Assembly (NCBI RefSeq): GCF_002591975.1 | Contig: NZ_NVQE01000014.1 | Coordinates: forward strand, 62,001-126,000 | Reading direction: 5' to 3' | Length of the DNA stretch: 64,000 bases | Origin: Mycobacterium neglectum | GTDB lineage: Bacteria; Actinomycetota; Actinomycetes; Mycobacteriales; Mycobacteriaceae | Part shown: positions 1-7,878 of the stretch, one piece after another | Layout: each line of letters opens with the position of its first letter | How positions within the stretch are numbered: position 1 is the first letter of the stretch | Program-made: the position numbers and the translations under genes | Notes under the pieces: generated by a model | Told to the model about the DNA's origin: nothing | Database searches by the model: none | What the model saw: the letters and a program-made list of their open reading frames with translations, nothing else

Positions 1-625
1 AGCCGTCGGGATTCATCCCGAGCCCGCCGGCGACCGCGGTACCCACCACGGCGGCCACCCGGTCGGCGAACCCGATGACTGCCAGCGGCACCAGCCAAAG
101 CACCGGGGACCGGTAGGTGGCGATCAGTAGCAGCGCCACCACCGCGGCGGTGACCGCGAGCAGCGTGATGTTGGCTCCCGAGAACGAGTTCGCGATATCG
201 GCGCCGAATGCGGGCCCGCCGGTGACCTCTGTTCGCAGATCGCCGGGCAGCCCCGCGGGTGCCGTCTTCCGAAGCTCCTTGACGGCATCGTTGAGCGCGA
301 ACCCGGTGAGGTCGGCGTTCAAGGGCACCACCGTCAGCGCGGCTTCACCATCCTCGGACACCTGCGCGCGCCACTTCTTTTCGATGGCGGAGAGATCGGC
401 GGGGTTCAGGCGCGCGCCGTCGTCTCGGGTGATGACGATGATCGCCGGGACCTCGTCACCGCCGGGGAACTGGGCACGCAGTTCGGCGGCGCGCGCGGAT
501 TCGGCAGTGTCGGGCACGGGAACCGGCGATCGCTGGCTTGAGTCGTCACCACCGAGAAGACCCATGAGGGCGCCCGACACTGCGACCACAAGCAATGCCA
601 GAACCCATGACCAGCGGTGGGACAT
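1..625 (-). CDS. MMPL-family transporter, N-terminal part (runs off the left edge)
   Basis: The minus strand from the ATG at 625 is open to the window edge, giving about 208 residues. The protein starts with a short cytoplasmic stretch and one hydrophobic helix (about residues 6-25). A roughly 130-residue hydrophilic extracytoplasmic region follows, then a cluster of membrane helices from about residue 160 containing TYRSPVLWLVPL. A single N-terminal helix, a large outer loop and a helix bundle with this sequence are typical of MMPL/RND-like mycobacterial exporters. An AGGAG lies directly before the ATG. It is divergent from the MarR gene at 689, which suggests that regulator controls it. The cargo cannot be told from this part, and the gene is only partly visible. 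Confidence 0.85.
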   Translation of the reverse strand, partial: MSHRWSWVLALLVVAVSGALMGLLGGDDSSQRSPVPVPDTAESARAAELRAQFPGGDEVPAIIVITRDDGARLNPADLSAIEKKWRAQVSEDGEAALTVVPLNADLTGFALNDAVKELRKTAPAGLPGDLRTEVTGGPAFGADIANSFSGANITLLAVTAAVVALLLIATYRSPVLWLVPLAVIGFADRVAAVVGTAVAGGLGMNPDG

Positions 626-688
626 GCTCCTAATATTTCAGATACTTAACTATTAATCAAATGAAGATTCGCGGCCTATGCTTCCCCT
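626..688. promoter_or_regulatory. AT-rich divergent control region of MMPL and MarR genes
   Basis: This 63-bp gap between two divergent starts is strikingly AT-rich for this genome. It contains TTAACTATTAA (TTAA arms around three bases). MarR proteins usually bind such short inverted repeats between themselves and a transporter. The operator assignment is inference; the base composition is seen directly. Confidence 0.45.
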
Positions 689-1168
689 GTGACCGACGAC
701 CGCGACGCGCTGGAGTCGATGATCGCGGCCGACGTGCGGGCGATGAATGCCGAATCGGACCAGATCGGCAGGCACTTCGCGGGTCGGCACGATGTCGGGG
801 CCAACGATTTTCGTGCCCTACTGCACATCATGGTCGCCGAATCCGCCGGAACTCCGTTGACCGCAGGCGAGCTCCGTAAACGGATGGGCATGTCCGGCGC
901 GGCGATCACCTACCTCGTCGAGCGGATGATCGCCTCGGAGCACCTGCGCAGGGAGTCCGATCCCACCGACCGGCGCAAGGTGATCCTGCGCGTCGCCGAG
1001 CATGGAATGCACGTCGCACGAGGCTTTTTCACGCCACTGGCCGAGCAGACCCGCATCGCCATGGCGGGGTTGTCCGACGCTGACCTGCGCGCCGCGCACC
1101 GGACCTTCACCGCACTCATCGACGCGATGGACGCATTCCGCACCCAACTCGACGCTACGTCCGGTTGA
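689..1168 (+). CDS. MarR-family transcriptional regulator
   Basis: A 159-residue winged-helix protein with a GTG start. The central part (about residues 45-105) has the MarR layout: a helix pair with LTAGELRKRMGMSGAAITYLVERM as recognition region (about 55-78), then a wing containing DPTDRRKVILRV (the conserved D-x-R-D/R pattern of MarR wings). Flanking helices would form the dimer interface. It is divergent from the MMPL exporter at 625 and most likely represses it in response to a small lipophilic ligand, which is inference. Its 3' end overlaps the antiporter gene on the other strand by 14 bp. Confidence 0.88.
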   Translation: MTDDRDALESMIAADVRAMNAESDQIGRHFAGRHDVGANDFRALLHIMVAESAGTPLTAGELRKRMGMSGAAITYLVERMIASEHLRRESDPTDRRKVILRVAEHGMHVARGFFTPLAEQTRIAMAGLSDADLRAAHRTFTALIDAMDAFRTQLDATSG

Positions 1169-2747
1169 GCGTCGCCTCTTCGAGGTCGAGCCCGTGCAGC
1201 ATCGTACGCAACACCTCGTCGTTGATACGCCCCGCGTCACGTTCCTCGATGAACGTCTTACGTTCGGCGGCAAGCATTTCCAGTCGCAGTCGGCGAAACG
1301 CCGCTGCCGGGCTCTCACCGATCTCCTCGTCGGTGCGTCCCAACCGCTCCCACGCGCTGTTGAGGCGGCGCGTATTCCAGGTCCGCAGCACCTCGGCGGC
1401 GCGCTCCGGAGTGTCGGTGGTGTCCTGCGAGTCGGCCAGCAGCTCGTCGAGGCGGTCGGCCGCGGCGCGCGCCGCCCGGTCCTGTGCCTGAACCGCAGCG
1501 AGCCGATCCTGTTGGGGGTCGTCGCCCTGCACGTGCAGCAGCCGGATGACCCAGGGCAGGGTCAGACCGTGGAGTAGGAGCGTGCCGACCACGACGACGA
1601 ACGTGAGGAACACCAGGTGCGGCCGGCCCGGGAACGGATCCCCCGACAGGGTGACCAGCGGGACGCCCGCCGCGGCGGCCAGCGAGACCACCCCACGCAT
1701 GCCTGCCCATGCCACGACGAACACCTGAGCTGGGGGCGGTGTGGGTTCGCGTTCCCGGACGCGTCGGGACAGCAGGGGAGGCAGATACGCGAACATGAAG
1801 ACCCACGCGATCCTGACTCCGATCACGGTGGCGAACACCGCGGCGGACGACCAGATGAGTACCGACGCTCGGATGCCTTCCAGCTCACTGATGACCTCGG
1901 GCAGTTGCAATCCGATCAACAGGAACGCGAACGACTCCAGAGTCAGCACAACGGATTGCCACAGCGCGAAATCCTGCAAGCGCGTCGCGTAGCCGGCGTG
2001 CGCCGAGCGCTGGCCCAGGATCAGGGCGGCCACCACCACCGCGATCACGCCGGAACCGTGGATCAGCTCCGCGACGAAGTAGATGACGAACGGGGCGATC
2101 AATCCGATCGCGCTCTCCACCACCGGATCGTCGAGCCGGGACCGGACGTATGAGATGAGGGCACCGAACGCGATGCCGACGGCGACGCCGCCGACCGCCG
2201 CCAGCGCGAACGTGCCGATGGCAGAACCCCACGTCGCCGCGGTACCTATCGCGGCCGCGAGGGCCACCTTGTAGGCGGTCAACGCCGTCGCATCGTTGAG
2301 CAGGCTCTCGCCGCCGAGCAGGACCATGGTTCGTCGCGGGAGGCCCAACCGCCTGCCGATCGCCGTCGCCGACACCGCGTCGGGCGGCGCCACGATCGCG
2401 CCGAGGGTCAGCGCCGCCGCGATGGTGAGCTCGGGAACCGTCTTGTATGCGACGAACCCGACCGCGAACGTCGTTGCCAACGGAAGGCCGACTGCCAGCA
2501 GGCTGATGGGACGGAGGTTCTTCCTCAGCGCGACGTAGCTGCTCTCGGTCCCCGCCGACCACAGCAGCGGCGGCAGAATCACGTACAGCACGAGCTCGGG
2601 TTCGAGCACGACGTCGTGCAAACCGGGCAGATTGCTCGCCAGCAGTCCCGCGATGACGAGGGCCAACGGGGCGGAGACGTCGAAGCGACGGGCCACGGCA
2701 GCCAACAGGATCGACAGCATCAGAACCGCCAGCAGTGATGCACCCAC
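1155..2747 (-). CDS. Na+/H+ antiporter, CPA1 (NhaP/NHE-like) family
   Basis: A 530-residue protein with about 12 membrane helices up to residue 400, then a charged cytoplasmic tail of about 110 residues. Two CPA1 signatures are visible: PPDAVSA at 121-127, whose Asp is the expected ion-binding residue, and GGESLLNDATAL at 145-156. The family exchanges Na+ or K+ for H+ across the inner membrane to maintain pH and salt balance. The start is GTG. The tail (LRLEMLAAERKTFIEERDAG) is helical and probably regulatory. It is divergent from the zinc-finger gene at 2789, a pairing I have seen in other mycobacteria. Confidence 0.93.
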   Translation of the reverse strand: MGASLLAVLMLSILLAAVARRFDVSAPLALVIAGLLASNLPGLHDVVLEPELVLYVILPPLLWSAGTESSYVALRKNLRPISLLAVGLPLATTFAVGFVAYKTVPELTIAAALTLGAIVAPPDAVSATAIGRRLGLPRRTMVLLGGESLLNDATALTAYKVALAAAIGTAATWGSAIGTFALAAVGGVAVGIAFGALISYVRSRLDDPVVESAIGLIAPFVIYFVAELIHGSGVIAVVVAALILGQRSAHAGYATRLQDFALWQSVVLTLESFAFLLIGLQLPEVISELEGIRASVLIWSSAAVFATVIGVRIAWVFMFAYLPPLLSRRVREREPTPPPAQVFVVAWAGMRGVVSLAAAAGVPLVTLSGDPFPGRPHLVFLTFVVVVGTLLLHGLTLPWVIRLLHVQGDDPQQDRLAAVQAQDRAARAAADRLDELLADSQDTTDTPERAAEVLRTWNTRRLNSAWERLGRTDEEIGESPAAAFRRLRLEMLAAERKTFIEERDAGRINDEVLRTMLHGLDLEEATLNRT

Positions 2748-2788
2748 GTCGTCAAGCCTCCTGTGTCGTGATCAGTATCGTGATCAGC

Positions 2789-3118
2789 ATGCTGAGGAGA
2801 TCACGCGAGCGTGAGGCGAGAACCTCGGAGGTCCCCAAAACGAAGGTCCCCGAAACATGCGAACACCTCGAAGCCGCGATTGATGCCGCCGAGCCGAATC
2901 CGAGCACGCCGGGACATTGCGAGGACTGCAAAGAGGACGGAAAGGACGCGTGGGCGCACCTGCGCATGTGCCTGACATGTGGGCACGTCGGGTGCTGCGA
3001 TTCCAGCCCGCACCAGCACGCCAGTGGACACTTCGAGCAGACCGGTCATCCGGTGATGCGCTCCGTCGAACCCGGCGAGAACTGGCGCTGGTGCTACATC
3101 GACGCCCGCGTCGGTTGA
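2789..3118 (+). CDS. UBP-type zinc-finger protein
   Basis: A 109-residue protein made almost entirely of a ZnF-UBP fold. Likely ligands are C24, H26, C44, C47, C61, C64, C69, H75, H81 and H87, matching the Cys/His spacing of ubiquitin-hydrolase zinc fingers (CEH...CEDC...CLTCGHVGCC...H...H...H). Eukaryotic versions bind the ubiquitin C-terminus. Actinobacterial stand-alone versions have no established partner; a link to Pup or other C-terminal tails would be speculation. An earlier in-frame ATG at 2735 would run into the antiporter gene, so the ATG at 2789 is preferred. The gene ends 22 bp before purT. Confidence 0.85.
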   Translation: MLRRSREREARTSEVPKTKVPETCEHLEAAIDAAEPNPSTPGHCEDCKEDGKDAWAHLRMCLTCGHVGCCDSSPHQHASGHFEQTGHPVMRSVEPGENWRWCYIDARVG

Positions 3119-3140
3119 TATCTGGCAGGCTGGACCCTCG

Positions 3141-4400
3141 ATGAATGAAACGACCGACAGTGCCGAGCTGAACGCCCAAGTCGACTCCGACGAGGCCGAG
3201 ACGGGGCCCGAACCTGCCCCCGCGGGGACCACGGTGATGTTGCTCGGTTCCGGTGAGTTGAGCCGGGAGTTGACGCTGGCGTTCCAGCGCCTGGGAGCCT
3301 CTGTCATCGCGGTGGACCGTTACGCCGATGCGCCCGCGCACGGCGTGGCCGATCGCTCCGCAGTCGTCAAGCTGAACGACGCCGACGCGCTGAGTGCCGT
3401 GATCGAGAAGGAGCACCCGCGCTATGTGGTTGCCGAGGCGAACCTGATCGCCGCGGACGCGCTGATCGCGGTTGCCGAGCGCGGCGACATCGAGGTGTTC
3501 CCGACGCCGCGCAGCACCCGGCTGTCGCTGGACCGCGAAGGGCTGCGTCGCCTCGCGGCCGACGAACTCGGCCTGCCGACCGCGCCGTTCTGGTTCGCGG
3601 GTTCCGCCGAGGAGCTGACCGCCGTCGCCCAACACGCCGGTTTCCCGCTCGTCGTCAAGCCGATCGCGGCGGCCCCCGGTGAGGGTGAGTCGGTGCTGGT
3701 GCGTCCCGAAGACGTGGCGCCCGCCTGGCAACGTGCGATCGCCGCGGGCCGGATTCCGAACAATCGGGTGATGGCCGAGACGGTCGTCGAGGTCGACTTC
3801 GAGGTGACGCTGCTGACCATCCGCACCATCGGGCCGACCGGTCCGGTGGTTCAGTTCTGCGAGCCGATCGGACACCGACAGCTCGGCGGCGACGTGCTCG
3901 AGTCGTGGCAGCCCCAGCAGTTGTCACCCGCCGCGCTGGACGCCGCGAAGTCGATCGGCGCGAGGATCGTCAACTCACTGGGTGGGCGAGGCGTGTTCGG
4001 CGTCGAGGTGCTCGTTCGTGGCGATGAGGTCTACTTCGACAACGTACGGCCGCGGCCCTATGATAGCGGCCTGGTTACCCTGCGCTCGCAACGGCTTTCG
4101 CAGTTCGAACTGCACGCGCGGGCGATCCTCGGACTGTCGGTGGACACCATCATGGTCTCGCCGGCTGCTGCGGAGATCAGCTACGCCGGGGCCGACGCCA
4201 CCGAAAGCGGCGACGCCGATCTGAACGCGGTGCTCACCGAGGCGCTCGCCGTAGCGGAAAGCGACGTGCGCCTGTTCGGCAGGCCGGACGAGACCGAGGG
4301 GCGCCGGCGCCTCGGGGTGGCCCTCGCGACGGCCCCCGACCCGATCATCGCGCGGGACCGCGCCCGCCGCGTTTCCACGACGCTGCGCAAACTCTTGTAG
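3141..4400 (+). CDS. purT: formate-dependent phosphoribosylglycinamide formyltransferase (GAR transformylase 2)
   Basis: A 419-residue ATP-grasp enzyme. PurT makes formyl-GAR from GAR, formate and ATP, a folate-independent version of the third purine step. After an acidic extension of about 30 residues comes the N-terminal Rossmann-like domain (VMLLGSGELSRELTLAFQRLG). The ATP-grasp domain contains FPLVVKP, VEVDFEVTLLT and GRGVFGVEVLV, then the metal/ATP-binding DNVRPRPYDSG stretch. The length is slightly above E. coli PurT because of the N-terminal extension. Its place next to the rhodanese and metZ genes matches the Rv0389-Rv0391 order. The gene is followed after 3 bp by the next CDS. Confidence 0.96.
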   Translation: MNETTDSAELNAQVDSDEAETGPEPAPAGTTVMLLGSGELSRELTLAFQRLGASVIAVDRYADAPAHGVADRSAVVKLNDADALSAVIEKEHPRYVVAEANLIAADALIAVAERGDIEVFPTPRSTRLSLDREGLRRLAADELGLPTAPFWFAGSAEELTAVAQHAGFPLVVKPIAAAPGEGESVLVRPEDVAPAWQRAIAAGRIPNNRVMAETVVEVDFEVTLLTIRTIGPTGPVVQFCEPIGHRQLGGDVLESWQPQQLSPAALDAAKSIGARIVNSLGGRGVFGVEVLVRGDEVYFDNVRPRPYDSGLVTLRSQRLSQFELHARAILGLSVDTIMVSPAAAEISYAGADATESGDADLNAVLTEALAVAESDVRLFGRPDETEGRRRLGVALATAPDPIIARDRARRVSTTLRKLL

Positions 4401-4403
4401 CCC

Positions 4404-4850
4404 GTGGACAGCCCCGAGCCGACGCCGCAGGACCGGCGCACCGCGACGCCGTTTCTGGCCGCGCTGGCAATCATTGGGATCGTCGTGATTGCAATTGGGT
4501 TGGTGAATTACTTCGGCAATGACGAGCTGACCCCCGAGCAGCAGGTGGTGCGGGCCGCGGTGGCGCAGAACGACGCGCTGCAAAAGGAGAACTACGCCGA
4601 TTTTGCGACCAATACCTGCCGGTCGGAGCAGGGGACCGAGGCCGAAGTTATTGCCGGTCAACGTGATTCGAAAGAGAAGCAGGGCCGGCGACTCATCGAT
4701 GACGTCACCGACGTGGTGGTCGATGGTGATCAGGCGACCGCAAAGGTGACGTACCAATTCGACAAGACACCGGACACCAAAACCGATGTCGAAACAACGT
4801 TCGTGCGCGAGGACGGGGCATGGAAGGTCTGTACACCTGTCTCCAGCTAG
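4404..4850 (+). CDS. membrane-anchored conserved hypothetical protein (DUF4878-like)
   Basis: A 148-residue protein with a GTG start 3 bp after purT. A short cytoplasmic N-terminus is followed by one membrane helix (about residues 15-38) and an outer domain of about 105 residues. That domain has the NTF2-like pattern common in small mycobacterial anchored proteins: a helix with QNDALQKENYADF, then strands ending in TTFVREDGAWKVC. A Cys pair (C68 and C144) may form a disulfide. No catalytic residues can be named. It may be cotranscribed with purT and the rhodanese gene, but no function is assigned. Confidence 0.75.
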   Translation: MDSPEPTPQDRRTATPFLAALAIIGIVVIAIGLVNYFGNDELTPEQQVVRAAVAQNDALQKENYADFATNTCRSEQGTEAEVIAGQRDSKEKQGRRLIDDVTDVVVDGDQATAKVTYQFDKTPDTKTDVETTFVREDGAWKVCTPVSS

Positions 4851-4869
4851 CTGTGGGACACTCACGTCC

Positions 4870-5283
4870 GTGAGTTACGCCGGAGACATCACGCCTGAGG
4901 AGGCGTGGAAACTGCTGACCGATGACCCCGACGCCGTGCTGGTCGACTGTCGTACCGACGCCGAATGGCGGTTCGTCGGGGTGGCCGATCTGTCGAGTCT
5001 CGATCGCGAGGTCGTCTACGTCGAGTGGACCAGTTCGGACGGCAAGCACAACGACGGTTTCGTCGACGATCTCTTGGCCGCAGGCGTCACGCCGGGGGAA
5101 AGGCCGGTGGTGTTCCTCTGCCGTTCCGGCAACCGCTCGATCGGCGCTGCCGAGGCCGCAACCGAGGCGGGCATCGCACCGTCCTACAACATCCTCGACG
5201 GGTTCGAGGGCAATCTGGACGAAAACAAGCACCGTGGTGGTACCGGCTGGAAGGCCGTCGGCCTGCCGTGGAGGCAGTCATGA
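4870..5283 (+). CDS. single-domain rhodanese-like sulfurtransferase
   Basis: A 137-residue rhodanese domain using the GTG at 4870. The active-site loop CRSGNRS carries the catalytic Cys84, which would hold a persulfide. DCRTDAEW (26-33) is the usual first signature of the fold. The family moves sulfane sulfur between donors and acceptors. The stop codon overlaps the metZ start (ATGA at 5280-5283), so the two are translationally coupled, which supports a role in sulfur delivery during methionine/cysteine metabolism. This corresponds to Rv0390. A longer in-frame reading from 4786 is rejected because it overlaps the preceding gene. Confidence 0.92.
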   Translation: MSYAGDITPEEAWKLLTDDPDAVLVDCRTDAEWRFVGVADLSSLDREVVYVEWTSSDGKHNDGFVDDLLAAGVTPGERPVVFLCRSGNRSIGAAEAATEAGIAPSYNILDGFEGNLDENKHRGGTGWKAVGLPWRQS

Positions 5284-6494
5284 GTCCAGAAGTGCCGTCG
5301 GTCCGTAAGCCCGCAGAACTGCCCGAGGGCGTGAGCCAGGCGACCATCGGTGTGCGCGGCGGCCTGCTGCGGTCCGGCTTCGAGGAGACGGCAGAGGCGA
5401 TGTACCTCACGTCGGGGTACGTGTATTCCTCTGCGGCCGAGGCGGAGAAGGCGTTCACGGGTGAAATCGACCGTTACGTCTACTCCCGTTACGGCAACCC
5501 GACCATCTCGATGTTCGAGGAGCGGCTCCGACTGATCGAGGGCGCGCCCGCATGCTTTGCCACGGCGACGGGTATGGCGGCGGTGTTCACGTCGCTGGGC
5601 GCGCTACTCGCCGCGGGCGACCGATTGGTCGCCGCGCGTAGCCTTTTCGGTTCGTGCTTCGTGGTGTGTAACGAGATTCTTCCGCGCTGGGGTGTGGAGA
5701 CGGTGTTCGTCGACGGCGATGACCTCTCGCAGTGGGAAGAGGCTCTTTCGGTGCCGACCCAGGCAGTGTTCTTCGAGACGCCGTCGAATCCGATGCAGCA
5801 GTTGGTGGACATCGCCGCGGTGTGCGAGATATCCCACGCCGCCGGGGCAAAAGTGGTTCTGGACAACGTGTTTGCCACGCCGATTCTCCAGCAGGGTATG
5901 CCGCTGGGCGCCGACGTCGTGGTGTATTCGGGTACAAAGCACATCGACGGGCAGGGCAGAGTGCTCGGCGGCGCGATCCTCGGTGACAAGCAGTACATCG
6001 ATGAGCCCGTGCAGAAGCTGATGCGGCACACCGGTCCCGCGCTGAGTCCGTTCAACGCGTGGACGTTGCTCAAGGGCCTGGAGACGCTTGCGGTGCGCGT
6101 CGAGCACCAGAATGCGTCGGCGCACCGCGTCGCAGAGTTCCTCGAGAACCACCCCGCGGTGAGCTGGGTGCGTTATCCCTTCCTGGAATCGCATCCGCAG
6201 TTCGACCTGGCGAAGCGCCAGATGACCGGGGGCGGAACGGTTGTCACGTTCGAACTCAAAGGCGGCAGCAAGGATCGAGCATTCGAGGTGCTCGATAAGC
6301 TGCGGATCGTCGACATCTCCAACAACCTCGGCGACTCCAAGTCGTTGATCACACATCCGGCCACCACCACGCACCGGGCCATGGGGCCGGAGGGGCGCGC
6401 CGCGATCGGCCTCGGTGACGGAGTCGTGCGAATCTCGGTGGGACTGGAGGGAACCGAGGATCTCATCGGCGATCTCGATCAGGCGCTGGCCTAG
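5280..6494 (+). CDS. metZ: O-succinylhomoserine sulfhydrylase
   Basis: A 404-residue PLP enzyme of the Cys/Met metabolism family. MetZ joins O-succinylhomoserine with sulfide to give homocysteine, by-passing cystathionine. The PLP lysine is Lys220 in SGTKHIDGQGR. YSRYGNPT (68-75) and ETPSNP (166-171) are further family signatures. The start ATG overlaps the rhodanese stop by 4 bp, and a reading frame extended upstream to 4965 is antisensible noise inside the rhodanese gene. The gene order matches M. tuberculosis Rv0391. Cystathionine gamma-synthase would be the main alternative, but context favours MetZ. Confidence 0.95.
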   Translation: MSPEVPSVRKPAELPEGVSQATIGVRGGLLRSGFEETAEAMYLTSGYVYSSAAEAEKAFTGEIDRYVYSRYGNPTISMFEERLRLIEGAPACFATATGMAAVFTSLGALLAAGDRLVAARSLFGSCFVVCNEILPRWGVETVFVDGDDLSQWEEALSVPTQAVFFETPSNPMQQLVDIAAVCEISHAAGAKVVLDNVFATPILQQGMPLGADVVVYSGTKHIDGQGRVLGGAILGDKQYIDEPVQKLMRHTGPALSPFNAWTLLKGLETLAVRVEHQNASAHRVAEFLENHPAVSWVRYPFLESHPQFDLAKRQMTGGGTVVTFELKGGSKDRAFEVLDKLRIVDISNNLGDSKSLITHPATTTHRAMGPEGRAAIGLGDGVVRISVGLEGTEDLIGDLDQALA

Positions 6495-6503
6495 GTGTCT
6501 TAG

Positions 6504-6917
6504 GTGTCGCGCAAGTCCCAGGCTAAGCAGGCTCGACGCAAGAAGCGGCAGTCGGCCCAGAATTCGCGATGGCTCCCCGACACCGTTCTCGATGGCCTCT
6601 CCGGTGACATCGAACTCGCTGCGGTCCTGGAACAGCTCGACGAGCGAATCACCGAGCGCGGCTGGGTTTTCGACGAAGAGCTCTCCGATGAGGAGTCGGC
6701 GCTTTGGTACTTCATTCCGTCGACGGCCGAGGTGCCCGATGACGGGGAGGTCGTACCGGTCACCACGATCGCGATGACCTCCGACGACGCCGACGTCGTC
6801 CATGTCGTATTTGTGGGTACGGCCGACGACTACCAGTTCGGGCTCGAGGAGTTGTTCGACAATCTCGATGTGATCGAGGGTTACCGGATGGGGAACCCGA
6901 TCCCGGATTTCGGCTAG
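6504..6917 (+). CDS. conserved hypothetical protein, acidic, 137 aa
   Basis: I do not recognise a named family. The protein starts at a GTG 9 bp after metZ. It has a very basic first 25 residues (SRKSQAKQARRKKRQ), then an acidic globular part with DERITERGWVFDEEL, ALWYFIPST and a C-terminal DNLDVIEGYRMGNPIPDFG. There is no signal peptide or membrane helix. The basic head might touch nucleic acid or ribosomes, but that is a guess. It is probably in the metZ operon. Its stop shares a CTAG with the stop of the convergent SDR gene. Confidence 0.7.
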   Translation: MSRKSQAKQARRKKRQSAQNSRWLPDTVLDGLSGDIELAAVLEQLDERITERGWVFDEELSDEESALWYFIPSTAEVPDDGEVVPVTTIAMTSDDADVVHVVFVGTADDYQFGLEELFDNLDVIEGYRMGNPIPDFG

Positions 6918-7777
6918 CCTTTCTCGGGGCCCTCGACGACCCCCTGCGCGTGCTGCGCCCGCTGTTCGTATGCCTGCCGCGCCTTGGCGTCGAAGGACAT
7001 GAAGACCGTGTCGTTGCCCATCTTGCGCGACAGCCACCGGCGACGTTTCGCTGACATCACCGGGGTGATCGCGGCGAAGAAACGACCCCACGCCGGCACC
7101 GAGGCCAGCGTGATTGGTTTGTCGAGCACCTTGACCACGGCGGCCGCGATATCCTCAGGCTCCACCGGTTTCTGCGCCGCTGAGGTATGGGTCCCGGTGA
7201 TCAACTCGGTGTTGGTGAATGTCGGCATCACGCAACTCACTTCGACACCCTGCGAGGCGAACTCGTCGGCGAGCCCCGAGGACAGTCCGACCACCGCGAA
7301 CTTGCTGCCCGCGTAGACAACCTGTCCCGGGACGGCCAGCATGCCGGCAAGTGAGGCGATATTGATGATGTGGCCGCTGCGGCGGGCGACCATCTCGGGC
7401 AACACCAGCTGGCATCCGGTGATGACGCCGTACAGGTTCACCTCGATGGTGGAGCGGATGGTCTGTTCCGATTGCTCCAGAAACGGTCCGATCGGCATCA
7501 CGCCGGCGTTGTTGATCAACACGTCGATGCGGCCGCCGCCGTCGGTGCGCGCCTTGTCGAGGAATGCCGCGAAGGACTCGCGATCGGTGACATCCAGCGG
7601 ATAGCCCGAGACCGACCCGAGGGTGGTCAACTTGGCGACGGCCGATTCCTGCAGGGCCACCTCGCGGTCGCCGATGACCACCCGCGCGCCGCGCTCAAGG
7701 AGTGCCTTGGCGGTGGCGTACCCGATGCCGCGGGCGGCGCCGGTGATCGCGATCGTCTTGCCCCGGATGTTGTCCAT
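6914..7777 (-). CDS. short-chain dehydrogenase/reductase (SDR)
   Basis: A 287-residue classical SDR. The cofactor site is TGAARGIG (12-19); NNAG lies at 89-92; the catalytic residues are Ser142, Tyr155 and Lys159 (YAGSK). The C-terminal 60 residues are basic and longer than the core fold, as in mycobacterial SDRs that act on lipids or steroids. The ATG at 7777 is chosen because the reading frame upstream runs through the DUF222 gene's promoter and coding region. The substrate is unknown. A second SDR with similar size and C-terminal extension flanks the DUF222/HNH gene on its other side. Confidence 0.9.
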   Translation of the reverse strand: MDNIRGKTIAITGAARGIGYATAKALLERGARVVIGDREVALQESAVAKLTTLGSVSGYPLDVTDRESFAAFLDKARTDGGGRIDVLINNAGVMPIGPFLEQSEQTIRSTIEVNLYGVITGCQLVLPEMVARRSGHIINIASLAGMLAVPGQVVYAGSKFAVVGLSSGLADEFASQGVEVSCVMPTFTNTELITGTHTSAAQKPVEPEDIAAAVVKVLDKPITLASVPAWGRFFAAITPVMSAKRRRWLSRKMGNDTVFMSFDAKARQAYEQRAQHAQGVVEGPEKG

Positions 7778-7862
7778 GCGGCCGAACTTTACACCTGTCA
7801 AGTTTTGGTGAATAGGTGCGTCGCCGGACGCGGATTCAACTCGTCGGTGGTGCGATGTAGTG

Positions 7863-7878
7863 TCGAACACATGTTCGA
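7863..7878. promoter_or_regulatory. LexA (SOS) box overlapping the start codon of the DUF222/HNH gene
   Basis: The sequence TCGAAC-ACAT-GTTCGA fits the mycobacterial LexA consensus TCGAAC-N4-GTTCGA with both half-sites perfect. It covers 7863-7878, so the ATG at 7871 lies in its centre. Some M. tuberculosis 13E12-repeat genes are known LexA targets, which supports the call. Confidence 0.85.

Noticed and set aside
117..656. Plus-strand open frame of 179 codons at the left edge
   Set aside because: It is the shadow of the minus-strand MMPL gene, has Ser/Ala-rich noise composition and no ribosome site.
7370..7870. Upstream extension of the DUF222/HNH frame by 167 codons
   Set aside because: It lies antisense to the SDR gene; the family start and the SOS box point to 7871.
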